From: Agapetus fuscipes | Taxonomy: Eukaryota > Arthropoda > Insecta > Trichoptera > Glossosomatidae | DNA: 64,000 nt | Assembly (NCBI GenBank): GCA_951799405.1 | Contig: OX637357.1 | Location: forward strand, 744,001-808,000 | Direction of reading: 5' to 3' | Shown here: positions 1-11,345 of the stretch, in pieces | How the letters are laid out: each line of letters begins with the position of its first letter | Numbering within the stretch: the first letter of the stretch is position 1 | The notes under the pieces: model-generated | The model's database searches: none | Seen by the model: only the letters and a program-made list of their open reading frames with translations | What the model was told of the DNA's origin: nothing | Position numbers and translations under genes: made by a program

Positions 1-219
1 ATTTAAGATTTACATCAAATGCATTCCCACAAGCAGACATGTATAATTTCGCGCTTACACATGCCGCATGTGGACCTACATTATAAGAGCTCATCTCAAA
101 TGAACATAAGCCCTGCAACTCTTGCCGTCCTTCCCTGAGACAGGGGTGACATTGGCAAAGTGAACCATTTTTTCACAGTATGGGTGGTCAGCCGCATAAC
201 AACTTATAAGTCAAGGTTA
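1..219 (-). mobile_element. LINE-A 3' tail, copy cut by the window edge
   Basis: This is the recurring tail unit in minus orientation. It contains the inverse of CCTTGACTTATAGG, GGCTGACCACCCATACTG and CACCCCTGTTTCAGGGAAGG. In longer copies the same unit sits directly after the LINE-A reverse-transcriptase ORF, so it is read as that element's 3' end. Confidence 0.7.
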
Positions 220-329
220 GTTTCTGATAATCGTAATCTAACGTTAATAATCGTAAATTAAAGTTAAGTTGTTAGGTTTTCTTTCTCACATTTTAGCTTA
301 ATCCCCAGATCTTGTTTCAATTAAAATTC

Positions 330-1160
330 AGTGAATCCGATTTATCCTGTTCATAGTTTTTTACTTCCATTATATCTTCTTGCTCTTGCACTGTTGATGG
401 TTCCACTAAATATGCGTTTACACGATTCAGCATATTTTCATTTCCTGACGCATTGCATATTTTTTTGGAAATTTCTTCGTCATACTTCTTCGGGTTCTGT
501 GATAAATCTGCACACCTTTGACATCGGTAAGACGCCGTTCTTCGATTCTGTTGTAGAGTGCCTCAGAAAGATCTGCACTTAAGATTATGTTCTGGCTTTT
601 TAGTTTGTCTAAGACAAATTTTAGGGTTCTGTGATGTGTCAGCAGTTATCAAACTCGGCTCTCTTCTGGAGAGAACTTCAACGACCAGCTTAACCGGTTG
701 AAAACTGGCATCCTGGCGATCAACTCACTGATTAGTGACCACTCGTCTGCTGAGAATTTAGTTTCTGAGGCAGTGTCTATGTAGGCTTTATCGATGCAAA
801 CTTTTCAACTTTCAGCAAAAACGTTCCAGCATGCTGAGCAAACTGTTCCACCTAGTGCAGCAGTCAAGAATCAGACTCAATTCTTTGCCCTTTGCTTCCT
901 TTATATATTTTTGCAAAAACATCTCACCTTTGGTAGGTGATCTTTTAAGTCTTTGCAACTTTTCGCATTTTATTAAAAAGTTCACTGTATCGCTGAATCA
1001 CTTCATGTTCAGCTGGTGTTTGTTCAATTATTACTAGTAAGCCTTCATTGGTGTCCGTGTCTTCGTCATCATAATAGAGCGGCGACATCGCTCTCGCCGA
1101 ACTGTAAAAGCATCTAGCAAAGCGCCAATGCTGGCAAGCTAGACTTTGCGCCATTATTTG
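330..1160 (-). pseudogene. hAT-type DNA transposase remnant
   Basis: Minus-strand translation across several frames shows a run of fragments including LILDCCTRWNSLLSMLERF, then pieces around VVEVLSRxE, SLITADT and RIEER. The CxTRWNS...MLER block is typical of hAT-superfamily transposases, ahead of the dimerisation domain. Stop codons and frameshifts interrupt it and no full ORF remains. Terminal inverted repeats were not found. Confidence 0.6.
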
Positions 1161-1175
1161 GAAAGTTTTATACTT

Positions 1176-1272
1176 GCGGATCCGCAGCGCTGGATCCAGC
1201 AGCCGGGGCTGGATCCAGCAGGCCGAAAAATGCGCTGGATCCAGCTGGATTGCTGGATGAGGGATCCAGCAA
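1176..1272. repeat. Cluster of GCTGGATCCAGC palindromes
   Basis: GGATCC cores, mostly inside the 12-bp palindrome GCTGGATCCAGC, recur six times in about 95 bp with irregular spacing. The cluster lies just beside the hAT remnant and could be part of that element's subterminal repeats. No function is assigned. Confidence 0.65.
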
Positions 1273-1283
1273 TTGCAATCCCT

Positions 1284-1640
1284 ACACGTGTAGTTCGCGC
1301 TTACAAATGCTGATTGTGTACTTACAAATAAAATCCAAACCTCAAATGAACATAAGCCCTGCAACTCTTGCCGACATTCCCTGAAACAGGGGTGACATTG
1401 GCAAAGTGAACCATTTTTTACAGTATGGGTGGTCAGCCTCATACCAACCTATAAGTCAAGGAATACGAGTAATAAATAACATTTAAGTATAAAAAAAAAA
1501 AAAACAACAAAACCTTAAAAATAAATCTATACAAAAAAGTCAAAAATGTATTATGTAAAAAATGTAGCAAGCCAATAAACCAACATTACAAATCAGCATT
1601 GCAGATTAGCCGCCATTATTCTCCATTTCAGCAAAAAGGG
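1284..1640 (-). mobile_element. LINE-A 3' end with part of its 3' UTR
   Basis: The tail unit (1284-1462) is followed, reading minus, by the same A-rich 3' UTR and end-of-ORF bases (around 1600-1640, ...GATTAGCCGCCATT) seen behind the ORF at 32723. The insertion is strongly 5'-truncated. Confidence 0.7.
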
Positions 1641-2124
1641 ATCCATCATTATGTATTCTAAATTCTAAATTTTGAATGTGTCTCAATGTTGCCATTTAAA
1701 GAAGTGTTGCCATTCAATGAAATTCTAAACAAAAAATCAATTTTGAGGAAGCCACAATTTTTTTTTAACACAAACTGGCTTTTATACCTACTTACTTACG
1801 TAATAAAATAATAAAACAGGCAGCTTAAAGAAATAATAATCCGCATAAAATACACATTTATATCAACAATAGCAAGCAGGTATATTGAGACATGTTGTGC
1901 AATATTACCAACATCTTAATTTTTTGATGAGGTCTCATTTTATTATCGAAAATAAGAGGAAAACTGAAAATAATAATTTAAATTAAACTAAGCAAAAAAT
2001 ATGATAAGAAAATTAAAAAAAAAACATGGCATGGCTGTGAATGTGAAGCATGAAGGGATGTTGATATAATGTATGTTTTGTTTGGGATTTCGGTTGTAAA
2101 TGTATGGATTTTTTATTGAAATAC

Positions 2125-2295
2125 CTTGGACAGATCATGCCTGCATATGGGACACTCGGTTTGCATGCACAGCACCCTCATACGAGTCGAGCACTCGAAG
2201 CAAACGGGATGGTCGCATTCCCCCACGGAATAAATGTCAACAGTCTTGAAGCAGACGACGCAGAGGTTCTCAGAATTGTCTTGCGAGGACGACAT
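2125..2295 (-). CDS. ZNF598: ZNF598/Hel2-type E3 ubiquitin ligase, first coding exon (partial gene)
   Basis: Seen: 57 codons starting at a true ATG (2295) and ending AAG|GTATTT, a good donor, in phase 0. The peptide is a C3HC4 RING finger close to the N-terminus: C12, C15, C27, H29, C32, C35, C48, C51, with the core CDHPVCFECSTRMRVLC. That RING so near the N-terminus, with the CDHPVC..CSTxMRVLC pattern, is typical of ZNF598 (yeast Hel2), the ligase that marks collided ribosomes by ubiquitylating 40S proteins in ribosome-associated quality control. Reading past the donor gives only VFQ and a stop, so the rest must be spliced in. No further exon is recognisable between 1 and 2118, so the remaining exons lie beyond the left edge. 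The gene is divergent from KDELR. The family call rests on the RING alone; the zinc-finger part is not in the window. Confidence 0.82.
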
Positions 2296-2911
2296 GATGA
2301 GGTGTTATGTACAAAGTTTGCGGTTTACGGAGAAACGAAAAGACGGGGATATATGCGCGACGCGACAGTTCACCTCCAACACAAGTTGCATTGAGGCAAG
2401 GCGAGCGGTTGATAGTGGACTTTTGACAAAACGTCATCACAAATAAAAATACGGGCAGGTATAAAAAAAATCTAAGAAAACTATAAAAACTTATTAATTT
2501 ATAAATGGTTAAAAAAAATACCATTTAATGTCGTGATAATACTCAAGTGCGAAAATATTTTCAAAATTAATTTTATATACCTATTGTATTGTTTGCACAT
2601 TTACTGCACTTTTTTCTGTCAATAAAACGTTGTTAAAAAAAACTGGTAGGTAGAAAAAATTAGTAAATAAAAATAAAAAATCTGAAAAATCAAAATGATA
2701 CGAATTGAAATCGAGTAATGTTGCGGTTTAGTAATTTATTTGATGTATTTTTAATATGCTTATTTAATCAATATCATTAATATTGGTGTTTTTTATTGTT
2801 TGTCGTTGGCGGTTTGTTTTGCAGTGACATCTGCCAGAAGAAGCAGCGAAGCCACGTCATTTTTCGGTGTGTGTACTTGCCGTGTCAGCGGCGGCCGAAG
2901 AAAACTTAAAA
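2296..2911. promoter_or_regulatory. Divergent intergenic region between ZNF598 and KDELR
   Basis: About 615 bp separate two outward-facing start codons, so this stretch must hold both promoters and both 5' UTRs. It is AT-rich near 2450-2800 and more GC-rich next to each start codon. No clear TATA box or other motif could be assigned. The bidirectional role is inferred from gene order alone. Confidence 0.5.
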
Positions 2912-5900
2912 ATGAATGTTTTCCGACTGCTGGGTGATTTATCTCACCTCCTAGCCATTATTATTTTACTGCTGAAGATCTGGAAGACGCGGTCATGTGC
3001 AGGTTATTTCATTATTGTGTATTTTTTAGCGCCGGCATCTTGTGCCGTCGTGGTGAAGCGATCCTTCATTAGAACCTTATCTATATTTTTGTGTATCTGC
3101 GAATTTAAAACGCCCAAACCCTCCGATATGTCTTCAATACCAAATCAAACCCAATTAAAATACGCTTCTAATGTGTATTGTAATTTTAAAGCGAATACTC
3201 ATGTATACGCCATTCCTTGTCGGATTCTTTTGTATGCTCTTGTTTAATAAGTGCTATATTGATATTAGTATATGTTTCATTAATAGACGAGATCGTGATT
3301 GCTCATAATGAGATGGAGCTGTGTTGGGCTTTGTCGCATTGGTTTTTATTTATAACACTTAAAATGTTGAAAATGAGTGGATTTCAGTTATCAGTGTTAT
3401 TTAGGTTAAGTTGGGCGTCCTACATTAATTTAGCTTTATCACTGATTACATTTATTCATAAACAAGTGACAGTGCGATCTTTTTAAGCATTATTAAGTTT
3501 TAAATGTCATTTTTACTTATAGATTGGTATGGCGTTGACCACCCTAAATCTAAATCTAAGCTGCAAAGATATGTATCATTCGAGATTCATATTAAATGCA
3601 TTCCCACAAGTAGACACACATATTTCGCGCTCACACATGGCGCATGTGGACATACAATATAAAAAACCCAATCTTAAATGAACATAAGCCCTGCAACTCT
3701 TGCCGACCTTCCCTGAAACAGGGGTGACAGTGGCAAAGTGAACCATTTTTTACAGTATGGGTGGTCAGCCTCATACCAACCTATAAGTCAAGGAATCATA
3801 CCAATCTAAAAGTCAAGGAATCATATAAATAAAAAACATAGTCTTTTGCCACTGTCACTCCATTTATAATCATTCTGCGCAATTTATTTATTATAACTTG
3901 TACTTAAAATTTCAGGTTCTTTTCCATTAATTATTAAAAATAAATGTCAAATCTATCTATACTCTAAGTTTTATGGAATCCTGTGCGGGAGACTCCCTAG
4001 ATTTCAGAGACTCTAAGGGTCTATGACACTTGTAGCGCCGCAGAGGTGTTGGTGATGTGGCGGTTGGTGTCCTGATCCTTTGTAGCAGGGCTGTTAGCTG
4101 TGTAGTGTTGTGTTGTGTTGCGATTGATGTTGGTTTTGAATAGGACAAGATTAAATTGGGGTGGGAAACACAGATACCGGTAACTCGTTCCATAAGCGGG
4201 CAGTTTGGCAAAGGAATGAGTCGTGAATAGTTTGATATCGACTGCAAAGGGATGGATGAGAGCCACTCTACGAGTTGCCCTTGTTGTGATGAGAGGAGGA
4301 GGTATAAGTGAGGATATTGCATAAGAACAGATACCAGGATAGTACCTATTTGTAAAGCAAGTTGCAAAGATATAATGGCATGAGCAGGAACATGTAAGTT
4401 CGCACTTACACATAATAATAATATTAGGATGATTTATTTGGTGAGCGCTGTTTTTGTGTGTATCACACCTCAAGAGCCCTCTGCGAGCTTGGTCGTCGCT
4501 GTCGAAAGCGCCAATTCTCAAGCAAGACCCAGTTGTTGTAAGGTTGGATGGTCCTTTCAGTGACCGGTCTTTGGTAAAGGTTTACGAATTTTTCAACCCA
4601 GCGAAGAGCACATTTGGAAATATAAATGGTATACTTTTTTGTGCTCCGCCGGTATTCAAATCCACAACCTTCCATTTAGCAGTCCGAAGTGTTGCCACTG
4701 GACTACGTACCGGTCCAAGAAATCACACATCCTGCATGTTTCATCCTGGAAAACATCTCTCCAGCATCATCAGCCGGCTGTGTAAGCCTAGAACTCTTCT
4801 ACAATGTGTTGAGGAATAATCTGTGTTTGCAGGCATATCGGGCAAGTCCCAGATCCTGTTTGCCATTGTGTACACCACCCGCTACCTGGACCTGGTGACC
4901 ACCTTCGTCTCGGCCTACAACAGCTTCATGAAGGTGGTGTTCATCGGGGCGTCCTACGCCACCATCTACCTGATGTACGTGAAGTTCAAGGCCTCCTACG
5001 ACCACAACCACGACACCTTCCGGATTGAGTTCCTGCTGGTGCCCTCCGCGCTCTTCGCCCTCCTCATCAACCACGACTTCACCGTCATGGAGGTGACTAC
5101 ACCACTTACTTCTTGTCTTGCTGTCTTTCTCCCCCATGAAGAGCAATATCATTCTGTGCAGTCTTTAAGTTTAATCTAGCTTACCCTATTTATTTACACA
5201 GCTAAATGGGCCAGTCTTACGCCAGCCCTTAAATTGAAGGCTTTAATCGATGGCTCAGTAGGTAGAGCGCTTGCATTCCATGCCGAGAGCTTGGGTTCAA
5301 ATCCCACCGAGGGTGTCAGAAATGATTTTACTAGTTCAGTGCTTATTTCAAACGGAAAATAAAATACCGAGAAGGTTACACAGCCCCCTCGGAAGCTGGA
5401 ATAGCCTCACATCACTGAAGTGGTTGGCGTGATGTAGGCCCCCTTACCTGTAAAAATAAATAGGTTCACCCGCCACACTCGACCCCTATGGGAAAAAGTG
5501 ACACTTTATGTGTGGCTTAGTTGCATTAGTTGCATTTTTTACAAAATGAGCTATCAATGAGATTTGTCAAGAAATGTGCGAGGAATACACCGTGTGATGT
5601 TATTTAGGTGCTGTGGACGTTCTCCATCTACCTGGAGTCGGTGGCCATCCTGCCGCAGCTGTTCCTGGTGTCCAAGACTGGAGAGGCGGAGAGCATCACC
5701 TCCCACTACCTGTTCGCCCTGGGCTCCTACAGAGGGCTCTACCTGCTAAACTGGGTGAGGATAACTACATTTCTCATGCTGGCCATACGCGCTCCGGTCT
5801 ACTGGAGAGTGGAGGGCAAGGATGAAATTCACATTTCTATCAGTCAGAGCAGTTCATCCCTGCCCTCCGCCGAACAAGGATGTGTCTCCTGATGATATAA

Positions 5901-8135
5901 TAATAATAATATTAGGGTGATTTATTTGGTGAGCACTGTTTTTGTGTGAATCACACGTCAAGAGCCCTCTGCGAGCTTGGTCGTCGCTGTAGAAAACGCC
6001 AATTCTCAAGCAAGACCCAGTTGCTGTAAGGCTGGATGGACCTTTGTTGATCGGTCCTTGCTAAAGGTATATGATTTTCCAACCTTGCGAAGAGCATATT
6101 TGAAAATATAAATGACATATTTTTTGTGCTCCGCTGGGATTCAAACCCACTACCTTCCATTTACGAGTCGGAAGTGTTAACCACTAGACAACAGACCGAT
6201 TAACGATGATGTTGGACAAGAAGCCAATGAACTGTTGAAAACACTGAAATTACAACAACTACAAAAACAAAAACAAACTCAAAAAAACTCAAAACAAAAA
6301 CAACTAAAAAAAAAAAAACGGTTTAAATAAATATCTAGTTATTTCATTTAAATTAAGTAATTTTACAGATATGTGTTAAGACCGTAAATCTAACCTAACT
6401 GGGAATGTGTGTTTGTTTCCAGGTGTACCGCTACATGGTGGAGAACCACTATGACATGATTGCGATAGTCGCTGGAGCCGTGCAGACTATCCTCTATTGT
6501 GATTTCTTCTATCTTTACGTTACTAAAGGTGCGTTGCCTCCATCTGCCATTTCCAACTCACTCAAACACAATCGTTTCAGCTCAGGCTGAGGCCTCATTG
6601 ATCTGTTGCGTTGTCACAATGGATCAACGCATTGTGTGCCACACCTGCATTGCGACGACAGCAAATCTTTTATCCCGTGTGAGCGGCCTTTCTTACAGCA
6701 AGGACATGAGAAAATCTATATTGATATCTTACACAGTTCCATAACAGAGCAGCACAGTGACAAAACAACACATGGCATTACATCACATAATGGAACAGCA
6801 TAATTATAATAATAAACTAGATTTATATGCGCCTTTTTGTGATTTACATCACTACAAGGGCGCATGTGGGCTCTAGCGGGAAAACAGGAATGCTTTGAGC
6901 ATTTTCCTGAAGGCTGTCTTATCTTCCTGGACTCTCAGCCTTTCTGGGAGAGCATTCCATGCCGCTGGCCTGGCAACACAGAAAGAGCAGTTCCCGAAGA
7001 TTGTGTTTGATTGTCTTTTCGGCAGCTCCAACAGCCTGGCACATGACCCAGCCGACCTCAGAGTAGCTCCCCTTTCATTTAAAGAAGCTCTCCTCGTGAG
7101 TTCAACCAGGTAGTCAGGAGCCAGCCCATGAAGAGTCTTAAAGACCATCAAGCAAAGCTTGTAGTCTATTCTTCCCGAGATGCGAAGCCAATGCAAGTTC
7201 TCAAGCAGAGGAGTTACGTAGCAGTACTTGGAGCCGCCGTATATCAACCTGGCTGCAGCATTTTGAAGGGACTGGAGTCGTTTGGTTTGTGACATCGGTT
7301 GACCAGCAAATATGACATTACAGTATATCACAGAATGTCACATGACAAAACATCACAATGACGAAACATAGCAGGAGAGTACATGACATAACGCAAAATA
7401 GAAAATATCAAAAAAACAGCAAAACGCAATTGCAACTTAGCTACACATATAGTGTAACTTCTTGCCAGCGTTATTCTGGAAGGGGTCGCATATGGCGATT
7501 CGGGACCTATTTATTTTTACAGGCTTACACAAACTACTTCAGATGAAGTGGGGGCTTCTCAGCTCCCGAGGGGCTGGTACTCATTTCTTGCGAAGGCTGT
7601 TATTATCTTATCTTGGGTTTTTTAAATAAACACCAAAACGAGAAATCCAAACTCTCGTCATGGAATGCAAGCATTCTACCAACTGAGCCATCGCCCAGAC
7701 TACAATTGAATCAAAAGTCAATGTAGTATTGTTCAGCATTTTTATTTGTGTACAAACCCTGCCCCTACCTTTATTAGCCAGATTACCAGTGGGCCAGCAT
7801 GCTGACCTGGGGATTTCTGGGACGGGAGGACTCTACACTATGTGAGTGTGGGGCTCAGCAAACAATGGAGCACCTGCGGTGTTGTCCCTCCTGTCCGACA
7901 AGCTGCTCCATGGATGATCTCTTTGCGGGAAACCAAAAAGCTGTAGACATTGCTCGTTACTGGGCCAATACGGTGTGAAGCTGACACGAAGAAGAAGAAG
8001 TCGGAACTTATTCCTTGAATTAAAATCGAGCACCTTAAGTCAATATTAACTTTTATTGCAGCTGTTTAATGTAGAAATGTGTTGTTTCTTTTATTCGCAG
8101 TGTTGAAAGGAAACAAACTGAAGTTGCCCGCATAA
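2912..8135 (+). CDS. KdelR: KDEL receptor (ER lumen protein-retaining receptor), complete, five exons
   Basis: Exons: 2912-3002, 4833-5092, 5608-5754, 6423-6528, 8101-8135. They join in matching phases to 639 nt, or 212 aa plus TAA, exactly the usual ERD2/KDELR length. Function from the family: a seven-helix Golgi/ERGIC membrane receptor that binds the C-terminal KDEL signal of escaped ER chaperones at low pH and returns them through COPI vesicles. Seen: the N-terminal [31 protein letters not shown] at the exon 1/2 junction, [20 protein letters not shown], the [14 protein letters not shown] and [14 protein letters not shown] segments, then [11 protein letters not shown] and the C-terminus KGNKLKLPA. 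All splice sites are GT-AG. An in-frame ATG 15 codons upstream (2867) was not chosen, because the family begins MNxFR. Introns carry SINEs (5246-5530, 5893-6200) and a LINE fragment (6800-7331). Confidence 0.95.
3544..3825 (-). mobile_element. LINE-A 3' tail in KDELR intron 1
   Basis: A nearly full tail unit in minus orientation, ending at the AAATCTAAATCTAAGCTGC terminal repeat. A short duplicate of the CATACCAATCTAAAAGTCAAGG end follows at 3799-3822. Confidence 0.7.
3980..4205 (-). mobile_element. Non-LTR retrotransposon 3' remnant (LINE-D)
   Basis: Same sequence family as 61640-61945 and 47500-47650 (shared TTCAGAGACTCTA and GTCCTGATC blocks). At 61640 the coding part reads [16 protein letters not shown], a typical C-terminal LINE motif; here only the 3' part remains. 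Confidence 0.5.
4404..4735 (-). mobile_element. SINE-A copy (tRNA head, 5S part lost)
   Basis: Minus-strand SINE with an (ATT)n tail at 4404-4416, the shared body, and a tRNA-derived part with the A-box-like AGTCCAGTGGC region and a degenerate B box. It stops at ACCGGTCCAAGAAAT, where longer copies continue into 5S-like sequence. Confidence 0.75.
4748..4803 (+). repeat. Half of a palindromic (foldback) element beside the KDELR exon 2 acceptor
   Basis: GGAAAACATCTCTCCAGCATC and AGCCGGCTGTGTAAGCCTA match one arm end and flank of the perfect foldback at 52862-53146. It ends about 30 nt upstream of KDELR exon 2. Confidence 0.55.
5246..5530 (+). mobile_element. SINE-B copy (tRNA-Gly-like head)
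   Basis: The head reads GATGGCTCAGTAGGTAGAGCG (A box) ... ATTCCAT anticodon-loop-like ... GGTTCAAATCCC (B box), followed by the shared body with paired AAGTGGTTGGCGTGATGTAG and AATAAATAGGTTC blocks. The loop carries TCC, as in a Gly tRNA. It lies in KDELR intron 2. This is a SINE head and not a tRNA gene, because the stems do not pair. Confidence 0.8.
5893..6200 (-). mobile_element. SINE-A copy in KDELR intron 3
   Basis: The tail (ATA/ATT)n is at 5893-5912, then the common body. The tRNA-like part has an intact-looking inverse B box (TTCAAACCC) and ends near 6198. No 5S segment is present. Confidence 0.75.
6800..7331 (-). mobile_element. CR1/L2-like LINE, C-terminal end of the reverse transcriptase ORF and 3' tail
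   Basis: A minus-strand ORF (7331-6873, about 150 aa) reads [45 protein letters not shown] and [17 protein letters not shown], the classic C-terminal segment of CR1/L2-group LINEs. A TTA/ATT-rich tail follows to about 6800. It is 5'-truncated and lies in KDELR intron 4. Confidence 0.85.
7418..7700 (-). mobile_element. SINE-B copy in KDELR intron 4
   Basis: Minus orientation: the TACACATATAGTGTA tail palindrome lies at the left and the tRNA-like head, ending AACTGAGCCATCG, at the right. Near full length. Confidence 0.75.
7797..7980 (+). mobile_element. Non-LTR retrotransposon C-terminal fragment
   Basis: Plus-strand translation gives [18 protein letters not shown] and [10 protein letters not shown], the Cys-rich C-terminal end typical of several LINE clades (CxCG...TxEH...CP). 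Only about 60 codons survive. Confidence 0.6.
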
Positions 8136-8890
8136 GTGCGTCAGGCCCGCCAACTGTCAAGCTGACAGCAGCAGCAGAGCAGCGGTGGCGCCATCTCCTC
8201 TCAAGTGCGGGGAGCTGGCCAAATAAAGCATGTCAAGAACCTAACAAAACTTAAGCATTAAAAAAAAATATATTTAGTACCTACCTACCAACCTATTATT
8301 CACTTTAGAAGTTTTTTGTACATGGTGATCAATGAAGATAATATGGTTCTGTTTTTTTTTTTTTTTTAATATTTTTAACTTTTATTATTGTCTTCTTTGT
8401 TGACCATTCTTATATTAATAAATTATAATATTTTAGTGCACTGATATCTCAATTGTCCGATAAACTTTCAAATGGGGTCCGCGCATTCAAATCGGGAGAA
8501 AAACGCATCACTTGGCTGGGTTGCCAGGCAGTTGCTATTGGTTCCTGATCTGACCACCACCGTCTTGGCGCTGTAAACACTTAAAAAACAAAATATTATG
8601 CTAGAGATGGGACGTCCAGTTATACTTTAACACATTGACACCTTAAAGGTAAAACTGACTAAGTGACATATTGAGCTAATTTGGGTTTCTCAGATAAATA
8701 TGTTTTTTTCTATTTTTTTACAAAAGATAAAGTGTGACAATCCTGTTGTTCAAACCTTTTTCATGAGCTCTTCCTTATAATTAATTCACTTACTATGAGA
8801 AGTTACACCCAATAAAATGTTTTATCCACAATTCCTCAAATTAGTGAATCGGCACTTATTCAGTTTTACCTTTAAGGTGGCAATATATAA
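8136..8890. other. KDELR 3' flank, no recognisable gene
   Basis: AT-rich DNA with poly-T runs near 8350. I see no coding frame with homology and no repeat shared with the rest of the window until the foldback arm at 8894. Confidence 0.5.
8222..8227 (+). terminator. Probable polyadenylation signal of KDELR
   Basis: An AATAAA hexamer lies 87 nt after the KDELR stop codon. It is the first such hexamer downstream and a reasonable distance for a short 3' UTR. The cleavage site is not defined. Confidence 0.5.
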
Positions 8891-8893
8891 TTT

Positions 8894-9005
8894 AGGAGAA
8901 TTGCTTTCCGGGATCTGTTGCCGTGGTCTGTGGGAGCTGGAGCTTCTGGACGTTTCGCCCATGTCTACGATGGGCTTCTTCAGGGTGAAAGTGAAATGAT
9001 CTTGA
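8894..9005 (+). repeat. Single arm of the foldback family
   Basis: GGGATCTGTTGCCGTGGTCT, GGACGTTTCGCCCATG and CTACGATGGGCTTCTTCAG match one arm of the palindrome at 52862-53146, with a few substitutions. The opposite arm is missing. Confidence 0.7.
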
Positions 9006-9039
9006 TGGCACAGTTTTCAGAAAGCAACTCTCCAGCATC

Positions 9040-9410
9040 CGGGGCCGGCCTCACACCAACCACTTTCAGTTGAAGTAGGGGTTTCCCAGCTCCCGGGGGG
9101 GCTGGTTCTCATTTATTTTGAAGGCTGAGTAAACCTTTGAGATCAAACCCTTGATCTCGTCATGGAATGCAAGCATTCTACCAATTGAGCTATCAACCTT
9201 TTTACGAGCTTGATCGTCGTCGCTACAAAGCGCCAATACTCAAGCAAGACCTAGTTGCTGTAAGGCTGGATGGACCTTTGGTGACCGGTCATTGGTAAAG
9301 GTTTTATGAATTTTTCAACCCAGCGAAGAGCAAATTTGAAAATATAAATGGTATATTTTTTGTGCTCCGCCGGGATTCGAACCCACAACCTTCCCATTTA
9401 CAGTCCGTCT
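9040..9410 (-). mobile_element. SINE-B abutting a truncated SINE-A
   Basis: 9040-9202 is a SINE-B in minus orientation, ending in the inverse tRNA head (CCAATTGAGCTATC). At 9203 the sequence switches abruptly to a SINE-A body and tRNA-like head (to 9408), with no (ATT)n tail. Either SINE-B landed inside a SINE-A or a dimer moved as one unit; 53780-53800 shows the same SINE-A/SINE-B head junction. Confidence 0.65.
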
Positions 9411-10924
9411 TTTATCTTTACAACTTAGATTTAGATATTTCACAATGCTAGAAAGTAAAAAATAGATCCAACGTTATCCGGAATCCATTTTTTATTTACT
9501 ATGGATGACATCGCTAGCCGAGAGATAGCTTTATCGTTGTTTCTAGTACAGCAGATCCTGTAAGAAGATCACAGCGACTAGCCAACCGCTGATAATGCCC
9601 ATCTGAGCAATGGGCCAAACTGTCCGGAAAGAATCAACCAGACCACGGCTACATAGCCCGAATAAAGTGATTGTTGTGTCAACAAGAACCAGCCGTGAAA
9701 GCTTCAATGTACAATTAAGCTTTATTGTAATTTAAGTCCAGTGGGAGAGTCTTGATGTGCGGATTCCATTTTGTGGTTCAGATAACTGTTGGTTGGATGA
9801 TTGAAAAATCGGTTGTATAGTAATCCATGTATATTATCTTAAACTTCAAACATCTTAAGTATTAATGTGGCATTTCTCAGTTATTTTTATTTGCCAGATT
9901 GTGTTTTTTTTGTATATTTTTAATGTGTGTATGGGATAAAAAAAACACTTTGTTTTTATAGGCAACAAAAAAAAACCTACATGTTTTAAGTAACTTACAT
10001 AAAAGTTGATTATCTCACCAACCTATTTTTTTTTACAATGAGGTCGGAACATTTTTGGATTTGTTTTTTTTTCTCAGCGAGCAAACGTCAGTCTTGTATG
10101 AGGCTGACATCCTTAGCAACCTGGCTGAATGATAACACAATCTTGTCTATGCCAATTAACGTGTGGACCTCAGTTGTCTCAGTTTTTTTTTATAAAATTA
10201 ATCCACCCTTATTCTTATTTCAAATTTGTGGTGAACAACAAGGGTGTGTAAATAAACAAAACATAACATTTTCTGTTTTTCAAGAACCAAGTACACTTTT
10301 TAGGCTTTTTCTGAAATAATAAGAGTTATGAAAAAAATTGTGACGTCATCCTGCCGACGGCGACTTGCTATAGCAAACGTAGTCTACACTTTATTTTTTG
10401 TTGCTGTCAACCCAGTCACCTTCACATGGCGATGTCAGCCTGCTGAGGGAAATTTGAAATGTTCCAACTTAATTTTTTTGCATTTATGTATATTGTTCAA
10501 TGGTATTATTGCCTGCCCTCATTCCAAATTCAAAATCTGCCTCATTCCGATTTCAAAACTATTCAAATATTTGTCTATGGCGTTTTGATGCTGCCAACTT
10601 CTGTTTTGTGTAACGTCAATTAATTCATAATTTTTTTAATGCCAAATATTGATATTTGAACTGTACAAAGTAAGCCACATGTTGAACATCAAAATTAAAA
10701 ATCATAATAAAATTATTATGAATGAAAACAGTTTTTTGTTTCTTTTTTTGAAAAAAGGTGTCTGTAAGAAAAAAAAAACAAAATGCAGGCATACTACAGG
10801 GATAAGGTCCACACATGAATTGACGTAGAGAAAATTGTGTTGTCACGTGTCCGGGTTGCTAGAGAAATGGCATACAAATATTTTGTTATTGAATGCTAAG
10901 GACGCTCAAGGGCTCTCGCTATCA
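9411..10924. other. Spacer with no recognisable gene
   Basis: AT-rich, with several poly-T/poly-A runs (9910, 10025, 10180, 10770). Open frames here are short and show no family motif. Confidence 0.5.
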
Positions 10925-11335
10925 CAATGAGATATTTTATAAAAGTGCCGTTTCAGTGCTTCCTTAAAAAAGCCAACAGATTCCGAAATCCTCACTCCGG
11001 GTGGCAGTCTGTTCCACTCCATCAATCCCGCAATCTAGAAAGCGCGATCCTCAAAATTAGTGCGTATTTACTGGCGAGGCTGCGTCAACCTGACCTCAGT
11101 GTCCGCCCCTCACACTCACCTCAACGGGGGAAAGCGTGTCTGCCAGATATGACGGAGCCATTACCACTTAGGGCTTTAAATACCATCAAACACACACGGT
11201 AGACCACCCTCTTGGGAAAACGAAGCCAGTGTAGTTCTTTCAACAGCGCAGTGATGTGAGAGGATTTGGACGTCCTGAAGATCAGTCTAGTGGGGCACAT
11301 TCATAACAGACTGAATCTTCGCAATGTCAATACAC
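10925..11335 (-). mobile_element. CR1-like LINE 3' fragment
   Basis: Minus-strand pieces read FEDRAF, AGLMEWNRLPPGVRIS, then FFKEALKRHFYK, the end of a CR1-group reverse transcriptase ORF. Upstream frames are interrupted by stops. Confidence 0.65.
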
Positions 11336-11345
11336 AAACCCTTTA

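Noticed and set aside
945..1442. 165-aa minus ORF as a gene
   Set aside because: It begins in a LINE-A tail and palindrome cluster and ends in the hAT remnant; no single homologous protein.
2104..2394. Plus-strand ORFs over the ZNF598 exon
   Set aside because: They are shadows of the RING exon, with no homology of their own.
2867..2911. Upstream ATG for KDELR
   Set aside because: It adds 15 residues ([15 protein letters not shown]) not found in the family, which starts MNxFR.
5246..5310. Possible tRNA genes at SINE heads (5246, 20857, 48537, 53541)
   Set aside because: A and B boxes are present but the acceptor and anticodon stems do not pair, and the sequences continue into shared SINE bodies.
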